Assembly (NCBI RefSeq): GCF_021789315.1
Contig: NZ_CP084561.1
Coordinates: 4,216,001-4,280,000, forward strand
Origin: Arthrobacter sp. FW305-BF8
GTDB lineage: Bacteria; Actinomycetota; Actinomycetes; Actinomycetales; Micrococcaceae
Reading direction: 5' to 3'
Length of the DNA: 64,000 nucleotides
Shown here: positions 16,652 to 25,055 of the stretch, one piece after another
Numbering within the stretch: position 1 is the first letter of the stretch
Layout of the letters: the number at the start of each line of letters is the position of its first letter
The notes under the pieces: generated by a model
Database searches by the model: none
Told to the model about the DNA's origin: nothing
Seen by the model: the letters and a program-made list of their open reading frames with translations, nothing else
Made by a program: the position numbers and the translations under genes

Positions 16652-17782
16652 TCAGGTGGTCACGGCCATCATCTCCGCCGCGTCGGCCGAAACCACGTTG
16701 GCACGTGGGTAGAGGCGCAGGGCTTCAACCGGCACCACCAATATCAGGTCGCCACGGAAGACGTTGCTCTTACTGTCCACGGCCAGGGTCCGCGTTCCGT
16801 AGCGGAGCTCGTATTCGTAGCGGGAACCCACGTAGGAGGTAGTGAGGATTTCCACGGGCAGGCCCACGTGCCCGGACGGGATGGAGTCCCCCACAGGTGC
16901 CAGGGATGCTTTTTCCGGGCGGAAAGCAACGGTGACGGGGTCACCGTCGCGCATCTGGCCGGTGAGTACGGCGGTGACGGTTTCGCCCGTGTCTTCGAGC
17001 CGGACGGTTGCCGTACCGCCGTTGGTGGACACAATCACGCCGTCGAGGAAGTTGGAGCGGCCGATGAAGGCAGCGACTTCTGCGGTGGCGGGGCGTTCGT
17101 AGATTTCCTCGGGCGGTGCGACCTGGAGCATGTTGCCGTTGGACATGACGGCGATGCGGTCACTCATGGCCAGGGCTTCTTCCTGGTCATGGGTGACGTA
17201 GACGGTGGTGATGCCGAGTTCGGACTGCAGGCGCTTGAGCCAGACGCGGGCCTGCTCGCGGAGCTTTGCGTCCAGGTTGGAGAGCGGCTCGTCCAGGAGC
17301 AGGACCTTGGGTGAGTAGACCAGGGCGCGGGCCAAGGCGACGCGCTGCTGCTGGCCGCCGGAGAGCTGGTGCGGGAAGCGGTGGGCCAGATGGGCCAGGC
17401 CCACCTTGTCCAGGGCGTCGTGGATGAGGGTTTTCTGTTCGGCCTTGGGGACTTTGCGGATGTTCAGCGGCATGGCCAGGTTGTCTGCCAGGGTCATGTG
17501 CGGCCAGAGGGCGTAGGACTGGAAGACCATGCCGAGGTTACGCTCTTCCGGGGGCACGAACCTGTTGGATGTGTCATCGACCAGCACGGTGTCGCCGACG
17601 GCGATGGAGCCGGAGGTGGGCTGTTCCAGGCCGGCGAGGCAGGACAGGGTGGTGGACTTGCCGCAGCCGGAGGGGCCTAGGAGGGTGAAAAACTCGCCGT
17701 CCTTGATGGTGAAGCTGACCTCGTGGAGGACGGTGTTCCCGCCGAAGTCCTTGCGGAGGTTCTTGATGATGACGTCAGGCAT
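16652..17782 (-). CDS. ABC transporter ATP-binding protein (FbpC/PotA type)
   Basis: 376 residues. Walker A GPSGCGKST at 36-44, signature LSGGQ at 140-144, Walker B LLLDEP at 161-166, His-loop YVTHDQEEA, and a C-terminal TOBE domain from about 280. It energises import by the permease and binding protein encoded just upstream, and its start overlaps the permease stop by 8 bp. The architecture is that of iron(III)/polyamine/thiamine importers, but the neighbourhood points to a tricarboxylate or its metal complex. Confidence 0.9.
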   Translation of the reverse strand: MPDVIIKNLRKDFGGNTVLHEVSFTIKDGEFFTLLGPSGCGKSTTLSCLAGLEQPTSGSIAVGDTVLVDDTSNRFVPPEERNLGMVFQSYALWPHMTLADNLAMPLNIRKVPKAEQKTLIHDALDKVGLAHLAHRFPHQLSGGQQQRVALARALVYSPKVLLLDEPLSNLDAKLREQARVWLKRLQSELGITTVYVTHDQEEALAMSDRIAVMSNGNMLQVAPPEEIYERPATAEVAAFIGRSNFLDGVIVSTNGGTATVRLEDTGETVTAVLTGQMRDGDPVTVAFRPEKASLAPVGDSIPSGHVGLPVEILTTSYVGSRYEYELRYGTRTLAVDSKSNVFRGDLILVVPVEALRLYPRANVVSADAAEMMAVTT

Positions 17783-19547
17783 CTTTCTTACCTTTCATGA
17801 GCAGGCCGGCGATGCCGACGAAGGCTGCGGTGATTCCGATTTGAATGGTGGCCAAGGCTGCCACGGAGCCGGTGTTGCCCTGGACCCAGAGTTCGAGCAT
17901 GGTGGTGCCGATGATGTTGGTGTCCGCCGAGCCGAGGAAGATGGCCGGGGAGTATTCCTTCATCATCACCACGAAGGTCAGCACCATCGCGGCGACGAAC
18001 GCGGGGGTAAGGAGTTTGGCCAGGACGGTCAGGAACATCCGCATCCAGTCCGCGCCGTTGACCCGGGCGGCGTTGTCCAGTTCCTCGCCGATCTGCATCA
18101 CGGCCGGCGAGATGGACCCGAAGGCGCTGGGCAGGGCGCGGAGGCCGAAGCCAATGATGATGGCCCAGATGGTGCCCTGGACGAACGAGCCCAGGTTGAA
18201 CGGCAGGAAGGCGAAGGCCCAGAACAGGCCGATGCCGATGATCAAACCTGGCATGGCCTGCGGGGCCAGGGCCAGGTATTCGATGACTTTCCGGTAGCGG
18301 AAGGTGGAGCGTTTGGCGACGACGACGGCCACCACGGCCAGCACGCTGACCAGAACCGCGCCGGCGCCGGCAACGATGAGGCTGTTGCGGATCGAGGCGA
18401 CGTAGGCCGGGAATTCGAAGATGCGCTGGTAGTTGGCCAGAGTCACCGAGGCCAGCGGGTTCTGCAGCGGCGTGAAGATTTTGGTGAAGGAGCGCATCAC
18501 CAGGCCGGCGATCGGAACCAAAGCGCCGACCACCACGTAGATGGAGATGAATGCCACCGAGACCCATTTGATCCAGCCCAGGTCCAGCAGCCGCGGCCGG
18601 GTGGCCTTGCCGCGGACCGAGACGAACCGCTTGGCGTCCTTGAGCAGCTTGGCCTGCACGGCCACCAGCAGAACCGTAACGAGGAGGATGATCGTGGACG
18701 CCGCCCCGAGGATGCCGTAGTCGGGGTCGATGGACTGCAGCCCGTTTTTATACAGGAAGGTCGCGAAGACGGTGATGTTCACCGGCTGGCCGTACAGCAG
18801 CGGGATGGACAGGGTCTCGATGGACATGCTGAACACCAGTACGGAGCTGTAGACCATGGGCGGGCGCAGCATCGGGATGATGACCGACCAGAGGATCCGA
18901 AAGGGGCCGGCGCCGACGGTCTGCGCTGCACCTTCGAGGGAGGCATCGGAGTTCCGCAGCGCGTTGGCACAGAACATGTACGCGATCGGCGCCAGCGCCA
19001 CGGCTTCGGTGAGCGCCATTCCCGGAATGCTGTACAGGTCCCAGGGCAGGAAGCCCAGAACTCGCCTGACCTCTACGCTGGCGAACCCGGCCGGGCCGTA
19101 CATGGTGATCCAGCCGAAACCGAGGATCAGGGAGGAGATGAAGAACGGCCACTGCATCGCGGCACCGAAGAACTTCCGGCCCGGGATGTTGGTCCTGACC
19201 ACCACGATGGCCATCGGGACCGCGATCAGCAGCGTCATCACTGTGGTCAGCACGGCAAACATGAGCGTATTCAGCGCGACCGTGCCGAAGCCTGCCTCGG
19301 TAAACAGCCGGGTGTAGTTCTCCGCGGTGAACAGACCGCCCTCCTCATACAGAGGACGGTCCATCACCGACTGGTAGAGCGTGGGCACCACGGGTGCAAG
19401 GACCAGGAGCGCCAGGATGATAATCGTCGCCCAGTACAGCAGCTGGCTGCGGTCGGCACCGAGGACCCGGCGGTACTTCGGTGCGGGATACTCCGGCCGC
19501 GCGGCCGCCACGGTGGCGGGCGGCCTGGTCTCAGGAATTGTAGTCAT
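17775..19547 (-). CDS. ABC transporter permease, fused two-domain (FbpB type)
   Basis: 590 residues containing two consecutive permease halves of about six helices each. The EAA-type loops are visible in the first half near NSDASLEGAAQTVGA and in the second half near IGEELDNAARVNGA. Fused permeases of this form occur with iron-type periplasmic binding proteins. Gene order in the minus-strand operon is binding protein, permease, ATPase. It spans the cytoplasmic membrane. Confidence 0.9.
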   Translation of the reverse strand: MTTIPETRPPATVAAARPEYPAPKYRRVLGADRSQLLYWATIIILALLVLAPVVPTLYQSVMDRPLYEEGGLFTAENYTRLFTEAGFGTVALNTLMFAVLTTVMTLLIAVPMAIVVVRTNIPGRKFFGAAMQWPFFISSLILGFGWITMYGPAGFASVEVRRVLGFLPWDLYSIPGMALTEAVALAPIAYMFCANALRNSDASLEGAAQTVGAGPFRILWSVIIPMLRPPMVYSSVLVFSMSIETLSIPLLYGQPVNITVFATFLYKNGLQSIDPDYGILGAASTIILLVTVLLVAVQAKLLKDAKRFVSVRGKATRPRLLDLGWIKWVSVAFISIYVVVGALVPIAGLVMRSFTKIFTPLQNPLASVTLANYQRIFEFPAYVASIRNSLIVAGAGAVLVSVLAVVAVVVAKRSTFRYRKVIEYLALAPQAMPGLIIGIGLFWAFAFLPFNLGSFVQGTIWAIIIGFGLRALPSAFGSISPAVMQIGEELDNAARVNGADWMRMFLTVLAKLLTPAFVAAMVLTFVVMMKEYSPAIFLGSADTNIIGTTMLELWVQGNTGSVAALATIQIGITAAFVGIAGLLMKGKKDA

Positions 19548-19620
19548 GGAAATCGTTCCGGTCCTTGCTTTTCGGGGGCACGGCTGTTGGTCAGTTCTTC
19601 AGTAACGCGGAATGGAGCGC

Positions 19621-20793
19621 TTACTTCTTGAGGCTGTTCCAGCGCTCCGTGAACGTGGCGGTTTCAGCTGCGGAGACCTTCTCGTAGGGAACGAGGATGA
19701 CGTCTTCCTTGCCAACTTCCTTAACGATGTCGTCATAGGTGTAGCTGAACTCGACCGGCTTCACGCCTTCGCGGTAGGAGGAGAGGCCGCCTTCCTGGAT
19801 GGCCTGCTGGCCTTCGGCCGAGAGCGTGAAATCGGTGAACAGCTTCGCGGTGGCAGCGTGCGGCGCCTTTGCAGCGACGCCGAGGCCGCGCGGCAGAACT
19901 ACCGTTCCGTCGTCGGGCAGGGCGATCTTGAACAGCCCGCCCGAGTCCTTCACCACGGGAAAGGCCGGAGCCGCGCTGACCAGTGCGCTGGCGACATACT
20001 CGCCGGCGAGTACCTTCTCGGTGGCCGAGGAGCTCTCGGGACGCGAGAGCGGAAGGATGGTGGCGAGGGAATCCCAGGCTTCCGGGTGGCTCTTGGTCAG
20101 GCTGTGGAAGACGGTGAAACCGAAGGCGCCCTCGATGTCACGGAGGCCGATCTTGTCCTTGAATAGCTCCGGCTTTTCCTTGGCCTGCTGAGCGAGCGAG
20201 GCCAGGCCCGTGGGCGCGGTGGGCAGCAGCGAGGTGTTGTACGTGATGGTCATGGCGTCTGCGGACATGGCCGTAACGCCGGGCAGCAACTGGGCGAACT
20301 CGGGCAGTTTTGCCAGCTCCGGCGAGGTGTATTTGGCCAGGAGGTCGCCGCGGGCGGCGAAGTCGGCCCAGGCGCCGGCGGCGTTGGTCACCAGGACGTC
20401 GGCCGGGGAGGTTCCGGTGGCGTTCTCGCTTAGCACGCGCTGGAACACTTCATCGGATCCAAGGTTGTTGGCCGAGATTTCCTTGACGAACGGGTACTTT
20501 TTCCTGAAGTCCCGGAACACCGGAGCCCAGTTCTCCTGGTCGGTGTTCGAGTAGATCGTGAGTTCGCCGCCCTCCTTCTCGGCGGCGGCCACCAAGTCCT
20601 TGTAGTCGGCCGGGTAGTAGTCCGGGTACTGGCCGGTGGCGATGGAGTTGACCGGCGCAGGCGCAGCAGCCGGGGAAGAGCCTCCGCAGGCGGTGAGTGC
20701 CAGGAGCAGAGCCGAGGCCACCCCTGCCGCGGCGTACCTGCTGAGCGAACGGGGAACGGGCTTATCCGACGCGGTGGTTTTTGACGCCATCAT
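19621..20793 (-). CDS. ABC transporter substrate-binding lipoprotein (iron/tricarboxylate type)
   Basis: 390 residues from ATG 20793, which has AAAGGAG 8 bp upstream. A signal peptide ends in the lipobox LTACGG. The mature protein (AAEKEGGELTIYSNTDQENWAPVFRDF, then VLVTNAAGAWADFA and TYNTSLLP) has the extracellular solute-binding fold of Fe(III)/thiamine-type proteins. No obvious pair of adjacent tyrosines for iron is seen, though the alignment cannot be checked here. The promoter region carries the best copy of the AT-rich GntR operator, so expression is probably ligand-induced. Confidence 0.88.
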   Translation of the reverse strand: MMASKTTASDKPVPRSLSRYAAAGVASALLLALTACGGSSPAAAPAPVNSIATGQYPDYYPADYKDLVAAAEKEGGELTIYSNTDQENWAPVFRDFRKKYPFVKEISANNLGSDEVFQRVLSENATGTSPADVLVTNAAGAWADFAARGDLLAKYTSPELAKLPEFAQLLPGVTAMSADAMTITYNTSLLPTAPTGLASLAQQAKEKPELFKDKIGLRDIEGAFGFTVFHSLTKSHPEAWDSLATILPLSRPESSSATEKVLAGEYVASALVSAAPAFPVVKDSGGLFKIALPDDGTVVLPRGLGVAAKAPHAATAKLFTDFTLSAEGQQAIQEGGLSSYREGVKPVEFSYTYDDIVKEVGKEDVILVPYEKVSAAETATFTERWNSLKK

Positions 20794-20864
20794 GGCTGTC
20801 TCTCCTTTGAGCAAAAACGATGGTGGTATTCACGGCCGGCACTGGATGTGATCCGGTTCACGAA

Positions 20865-20886
20865 ACTATAGCTTATAACCTATAGT
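20865..20886. promoter_or_regulatory. GntR operator, best copy (binding-protein promoter)
   Basis: Inverted repeat ACTATAG-8 bp-CTATAGT, perfect arms, spacer CTTATAAC. It lies in the 312-bp divergent gap (20794-21105) between the ABC operon and the GntR gene; nothing else is seen in that gap apart from the second site. Confidence 0.65.
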
Positions 20887-21027
20887 AAAAATCAAGCCGG
20901 GCTAAGGACTTGTCAGATAGGCCTTGGGCCCGGGGATTGAAGTGGCGCGGACGGCGTCGCCCGTGTGTATTTGTTTTCGCCGACGCGTGACGGCGGGAGC
21001 AACGCCGCCGGCCGAGGGCGGAAAGCT

Positions 21028-21046
21028 ACTATAGGACATAGCCTAT
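21028..21046. promoter_or_regulatory. GntR operator upstream of the gntR gene
   Basis: ACTATAG-8 bp-CTAT, a slightly degraded version of the 20865 site, 60 bp before the regulator's start. It suggests autoregulation. Confidence 0.55.
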
Positions 21047-21105
21047 TTCGGCGCGCCTGGGCATTCCCGGACCGCCGCCGGAAGCAACGTAATAAGGAGC
21101 ACACG

Positions 21106-21774
21106 GTGGCATATCCGACCGTAGCACTGACCAAGAGCGCCTACGCCTACGAGGAAATGCGGCGCCGAATCCTGACCGGGGAGATCTCCCACGGGTCGGT
21201 GCTCAGCCAGGCCCAGCTCGCCCACGAAATCGGCGTGAGCACCACGCCCCTGCGCGAGGCGCTGCGCCGGCTTGCCGCCGAGGGGCTGGTCCAGCTGGAG
21301 TCCCACCGGGATGCCCGGGTCGCCGCACTCACGGCGGATGAAGCAAAGGACCTGTACATCCTCCGTGAGAATCTGGACCCGCTGGCCGCCGGGCTCGCGG
21401 CGGAAAGCCGGACACCCGGGGACATCGAGAACATCCAAGCCGCGCTGAAGCAGCTGACACCGCTGCACGACGCCGCGGACCTGGACGCCATGACGGCGCA
21501 CCGCGAATTCCACCGCGCTGTCTACATGGCCTCGCATAACCCCCTGCTCATCGGGATCCTGGAGGGCCTGTGGGACAAGGCGGACCGGTACCGCCAGATA
21601 GGCCTGCAGGGCCAGAAGGACTCCCAGAAGGACCAGAAGCGCGTCCGCGAAGAACACATCGAGATCGCCGACGCCGTGGTGTCCGGTGACGCCGTCCGCG
21701 CCCGCGAGATCATGCAGCGCCACGTCGTGGGCAGCCTGGGTCGCCGCGCCATCGCCGTCCTCGCCGAGGAGTAG
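21106..21774 (+). CDS. GntR family regulator of the tricarboxylate set (FCD subfamily)
   Basis: 222 residues from GTG 21106, which has AAGGAG at 21094-21099; the frame is open farther upstream but that text looks non-coding. The winged helix contains LAHEIGVSTTPLREALRRLAAEG; the FCD domain contains YILRENLDPLAAGLAAE and HREFHRAVYMASHN. Divergent from the ABC operon. Four related operator-like sites (11473, 16634, 20865, 21028) lie before icd, the aconitase gene, the ABC operon and this gene, so it is the likely local repressor, responding to the imported acid or its metabolite. Confidence 0.88.
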   Translation: MAYPTVALTKSAYAYEEMRRRILTGEISHGSVLSQAQLAHEIGVSTTPLREALRRLAAEGLVQLESHRDARVAALTADEAKDLYILRENLDPLAAGLAAESRTPGDIENIQAALKQLTPLHDAADLDAMTAHREFHRAVYMASHNPLLIGILEGLWDKADRYRQIGLQGQKDSQKDQKRVREEHIEIADAVVSGDAVRAREIMQRHVVGSLGRRAIAVLAEE

Positions 21775-21849
21775 CACTGTAACCCTGTATGTGGCAAACC
21801 TCACCCGCCATTTGGGGCCAAATCGTTTGAAAAGCCCCATCGCGCCTGT

Positions 21850-22057
21850 GCATCATGGAAAGGAACCACAGAAGAATACGCTTTTCTGCAAGTGGTTCAG
21901 AAGTTCAAACACAACAAAATCCTGGTGGACGCAATGAGGCCAAACCGGTGAGCTCGTCGAGCTGCCTAAGGCCTCCGAGCGTTCCTGGGCTGACCTGTTC
22001 CGCGGCATCGCATTGGCGCCATGCCCAGACACGAAAGCACTGAAAAATGACCTTTGA
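21850..22057 (+). pseudogene. Possible decayed gene fragment
   Basis: Two adjacent frames carry protein-like text. One reads EEYAFLQVVQKFKHNKILVD and ends at TGA 21949. The other, +1 shifted, reads GELVELPKASERSWADLF and ends at TGA 22055. Neither has a convincing start. The second resembles the tail of some small antitoxin-like proteins, but I cannot name it. The region is less GC-rich than its surroundings. Confidence 0.2.
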
Positions 22058-22229
22058 GACCGCCGAATCAATGACGATCAAGATCTGGGACCGTTCTGCA
22101 GTGAACCACACGCTGGAGACGCTGGTGCACGATTTCTCGAGCCGGGCCAACGCAAAGAAGAGCGACGTCGCCGTCACCCTTAGCGGCCCGAACACCTTCA
22201 CGCTCAGCCTGAACACCGCTGCCCTTTAG
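22047..22229 (+). CDS. Small hypothetical protein (60 aa)
   Basis: ATG 22047 overlaps the end of the preceding degraded frame. The 60-residue product starts MTFETAESMTIKIWDRS and ends TFTLSLNTAAL; it has no membrane segment or known motif. No strong ribosome site is present. The frame ends 17 bp before a strong intrinsic terminator, which supports transcription through it. Function unknown; it may be spurious. Confidence 0.4.
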   Translation: MTFETAESMTIKIWDRSAVNHTLETLVHDFSSRANAKKSDVAVTLSGPNTFTLSLNTAAL

Positions 22230-22246
22230 TCAGCACCCAAGCACAA

Positions 22247-22295
22247 CGCAAGAGGACGATGGCGGGACTTCCCGCCGTCGTCCTCTTGCGTTTTT
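22247..22295 (+). terminator. Strong intrinsic terminator
   Basis: 20-bp stem (22247-22266 with 22271-22290, one T-G wobble), loop ACTT, followed by TTTTT. Core GGACGAtGGCGGG, a member of the recurrent terminator family. Confidence 0.88.
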
Positions 22296-22317
22296 GCCTG
22301 AATAGCGGAGCAGCGCG

Positions 22318-22809
22318 CTAGGAGTGCTCGGCCAGCAGTGCGTCGATCTGTCCGGCGGCCTCCTTCATGCCGTCCTCCATGCCCATCTCGATCATCGTCT
22401 TCATCTGCTCTTCGGACTCGAAGACGGACTGAACCGTCATCCGGGTGCGGCCGCCGATGTCCTCAAGGGTGACGGTGGCGTGCGAGGTGCCCATGGCCTC
22501 GACAGGAGCGCCGTCGTCGTCGGCGAACCCGTCGTCGAACTCGAGGCGGTTCGGCGACTGGATGTCGGTGATGCGCCACCAGCCGCCGGCCTTCTCACCC
22601 TCCGGGCCGGTCATGTAGTAGGAGGCCTCGCCGCCGGGAGTGAACTCGTACTGGCTGAACGTTGCCGGCCAGGTGGGCGGGCCCCACCAGCGCTCGAGCT
22701 GCCGCGGGTCTTCCCAGATCTGCCAGACGCGCTTCACGTCGGCGTCGAATTCTGCCACGAGGGTGAAGCTGAGCGCCTCGGGGTTCTTGGTGGAACTGAT
22801 AACCGTCAT
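22318..22809 (-). CDS. SRPBCC / AHSA1-type domain protein
   Basis: 163 residues of the START-like (activator of Hsp90 ATPase homologue 1) fold. Typical signs are ADVKRVWQIWEDPRQLERWWGPPTWP at the start, the strand GEASYYMTGPEG and the C-terminal amphipathic helix MGMEDGMKEAAGQIDALL. These proteins bind hydrophobic ligands in a closed cavity; their job is usually unknown. It follows the ArsR gene by 30 bp with a GGAAGGG ribosome site, the standard ArsR-SRPBCC pair. Confidence 0.85.
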   Translation of the reverse strand: MTVISSTKNPEALSFTLVAEFDADVKRVWQIWEDPRQLERWWGPPTWPATFSQYEFTPGGEASYYMTGPEGEKAGGWWRITDIQSPNRLEFDDGFADDDGAPVEAMGTSHATVTLEDIGGRTRMTVQSVFESEEQMKTMIEMGMEDGMKEAAGQIDALLAEHS

Positions 22810-22839
22810 TGCCGGACCCTTCCTATTCTTCAGCCAGTC

Positions 22840-23172
22840 CTACTCTTCAGCGAGGATGTCTGCGATCCGGGCGACGCGCTGCCGCCAGATCGCCTCGTAC
22901 TCATCAAGCAGCCAGCGGGCTTTCTCCAGGCCATCATGGTTGCCCCGCACAATCTGCTCCCTTCCGCGCTTCTCCTTGGTGACCAGGGAGGCGCGCTCCA
23001 ACACCGCCACGTGCTTCTGGACGGCAGCAAAGCTCATGGCGTAGAGCGCTGCCAGGCCGCTCACCGAATACTCGCCGACTGTCACCCGGCGCATAATGTC
23101 CCGCCGGGTGGTGTCCGCGAACGCCTGGAAGAGGCGGTCGAGTTCGGCATCGCTAAGCTGATCTACAACCAT
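22840..23172 (-). CDS. ArsR family winged-helix regulator
   Basis: 110 residues from ATG 23172. The helix-turn-helix region is SVSGLAALYAMSFAAVQKHVAVLERASLV. No cysteine metal-binding motif is seen, so it belongs to the non-metal ArsR class found with SRPBCC proteins. The start ATG lies inside a perfect 20-bp palindrome and lacks a ribosome site; the transcript may be leaderless. A GTG at 23193 is the alternative start. Confidence 0.85.
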   Translation of the reverse strand: MVVDQLSDAELDRLFQAFADTTRRDIMRRVTVGEYSVSGLAALYAMSFAAVQKHVAVLERASLVTKEKRGREQIVRGNHDGLEKARWLLDEYEAIWRQRVARIADILAEE

Positions 23173-23182
23173 TTGGTTGTAG
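23163..23182. promoter_or_regulatory. ArsR operator overlapping start codon
   Basis: CTACAACCA-TT-TGGTTGTAG, a perfect 9-2-9 palindrome covering the ATG of the ArsR gene. ArsR proteins of the SRPBCC-linked class recognise CAACCA/TGGTTG words, so this is probably the autoregulatory site. Confidence 0.7.
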
Positions 23183-23205
23183 GATATGACCACCGGGGAA
23201 GGGTG

Positions 23206-25035
23206 TCAATGGGCTGCAGCGTTGGCCACGTCGGTGGCCACGTCAGTGGGCACGGTTTTTGCGGGCACGGTCCCGTCGTCCTCGTACTCCACGGCCCCAG
23301 CCAGATCGCGGCCGGCAACGTATCCGAACGCCAGAGCCGGGCCGAGGTTGATGCCCCCGGCCGGGTAGTGCCCGCCCATCACACTGGCCTGGTCGTTGCC
23401 GGCGACGTACAGGCCCGGGATGGGCCGGCCGCCGTCGTCAAGGGCGCGGGAGCGGCCGTCCACATCCAGCCCGGCGAACGTGCCGAAGCTCCCCGGCACC
23501 ACCCGCACGGCGTAGAACGGGCCCTTCTCGATGGGGCCCAGCGACGGGTTCGGCTTCACCGAGGCGTCGCCGCCATAGCGGTTGAAGGACGTGGAGCCGC
23601 GGCCGAAGTCCGGGTCCGTGCCGCCGGCCGCATGGCGGTTGAACCGCTCCACCGTCTCCTTCAGCCCGGCGGGATCGATGCCGCAGCGGGCCGCGAGTTC
23701 CTCGAGCGTGCGGCCCTTCTTCAGGTAGCCCGAGCGCACGTAGGGGAAGAGCGGCACGGGCAGCGGTTTGGCCATGCCCAACGGAAAGCGCCGCACAAAG
23801 CGGGAATCGGCGACCTGCCAGGCCTCCGCCTGTTCCCCCGCCGGCGTGGCCGCCAGCATTGCCGCCACGTAGTCGTAATACCCGTTAGCTTCGTTAACGA
23901 ACCGCTTCCCGCTGCGCAGGACGCCGATGCTGCCGGGCTTGGCACGGTCCATGATGTGCGGGAACGTGCCGGTCCGGCCGCTGCGGTACGGAACCAGCGA
24001 CACCGGACACCACGCGGCCGCGGATTTCACGTCGGTCCTGAAACGGGCGCCCACCGACTGGCCCAGGCTGATGCCGTCGCCGCCGGCCTCCGCAGGCGCC
24101 AGCGTCCAGTGTTCGTGCCCGGTTGGGGTGTGCGGGAACAGTTCCTTCCGGCGCTCCACGTCCTGCGGGAAGCCGCCGGCCGCCAGGACCACTCCGCGTA
24201 CGGCGTTGATCCGCAGTTCCCCTTCGGGGGTTCCGACGACGGCGCCCGTCGCCTTGCCTGCCGCGTCGGTCAGCAACCGGCGGGCCGGTGTGGAGACGCG
24301 GATGTCCACGCCAAAGCGGTCTGCCGACTGCAGCAGCCGGCCGGTCAGGGCCGTGCCGTTGACCAGCTGCATGTTGCGCCGATGCGTCAGCAGATCCAGG
24401 AGGTGCAAGCCGAAGCGCCAGCCTGCATGGAAGAGCCCGCGCGGATTGCCCCGGGACGCGGACAGGAAGTTGGCCAGATCCGGTCCGGCCATGATGCCCA
24501 TTCCCAGGAACGAGGTTTCATACAGCTGGTGCCGCAGCTTGGCGCGCAGCTCCGGACGGATCCGCCGGGCGTTCATGGGCTTGGGCCCAACTGAGCGGTG
24601 GCCGGTCCCGGCACCGGGAAGCCCGCCATAAACGTCGTTGATCCTTGCACCCGGGACGAACTGCAGTGACGTCTTCTGATGGAAGAAGCCCACCATGTGG
24701 GGCACGGCCTCCAGGAACGCGTCCACCCTGTCCGCTTGGTAGTCCGCCCCCAGGACTCCGCGCAGGTAGGTTCGGAAGGTCTCCTTGTCCTCGCTGACGC
24801 CGGCGGCCCGGGCCAGCGGATTGCCCGGCGCCCAGGCCCAGCCGCCGGACCAGGCCGTGGCACCGCCGCAGACGTCCGCCTTTTCCACCACCACAACGTT
24901 CAGCCCGTGGTACGCGGCCGTCACGGCTGCGGCCAGGCCGCCCGCGCCGGAGCCCACCACCAGGACGTCGCAGTTCAGCGCGCGCATGTTGACTCCGGCA
25001 GCGGAGGGGGTTGTTGCATCAGTCGGGAAAGTCAT
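23206..25035 (-). CDS. FAD-binding dehydrogenase (KSTD/fumarate reductase flavoprotein family)
   Basis: 609 residues; ATG 25035 follows GGAGCAAGAG. The FAD-binding motif VVGSGAGGLAAAVTAA is at about 26-41, GGATAWSGGWAWAPGN at about 57-72, and the C-terminal FAD-contact GLYVAGNDQASVMGGHYPAGG near 555-580. The family includes 3-ketosteroid-delta1-dehydrogenase and other enzymes that insert C=C bonds next to carbonyls. No steroid-degradation genes are present nearby. It is the last gene of a five-gene minus-strand run (Gfo/Idh/MocA, OYE, TIM-barrel isomerase, aldo/keto reductase, this gene), so the pathway probably acts on a cyclic ketone or cyclitol-like compound. Confidence 0.85.
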   Translation of the reverse strand: MTFPTDATTPSAAGVNMRALNCDVLVVGSGAGGLAAAVTAAYHGLNVVVVEKADVCGGATAWSGGWAWAPGNPLARAAGVSEDKETFRTYLRGVLGADYQADRVDAFLEAVPHMVGFFHQKTSLQFVPGARINDVYGGLPGAGTGHRSVGPKPMNARRIRPELRAKLRHQLYETSFLGMGIMAGPDLANFLSASRGNPRGLFHAGWRFGLHLLDLLTHRRNMQLVNGTALTGRLLQSADRFGVDIRVSTPARRLLTDAAGKATGAVVGTPEGELRINAVRGVVLAAGGFPQDVERRKELFPHTPTGHEHWTLAPAEAGGDGISLGQSVGARFRTDVKSAAAWCPVSLVPYRSGRTGTFPHIMDRAKPGSIGVLRSGKRFVNEANGYYDYVAAMLAATPAGEQAEAWQVADSRFVRRFPLGMAKPLPVPLFPYVRSGYLKKGRTLEELAARCGIDPAGLKETVERFNRHAAGGTDPDFGRGSTSFNRYGGDASVKPNPSLGPIEKGPFYAVRVVPGSFGTFAGLDVDGRSRALDDGGRPIPGLYVAGNDQASVMGGHYPAGGINLGPALAFGYVAGRDLAGAVEYEDDGTVPAKTVPTDVATDVANAAAH

Positions 25036-25055
25036 CTCTTGCTCCAGTTGTTCTT

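Noticed and set aside
15371..17314. Plus-strand open frame of 647 codons
   Set aside because: Antisense to aconitase and ATPase genes; no recognisable protein text.
17529..19631. Plus-strand open frame of 700 codons
   Set aside because: Antisense shadow of the ABC permease gene, which has clear membrane and EAA motifs.
22324..24594. Plus-strand open frame of 756 codons
   Set aside because: Antisense to the SRPBCC, ArsR and flavoprotein genes; no motif and no ribosome site.
23206..25035. Steroid-degradation locus (KstD)
   Set aside because: The flavoprotein family fits, but no hsa/kst/mce4-type genes or KstR are present, so a steroid role is not supported.
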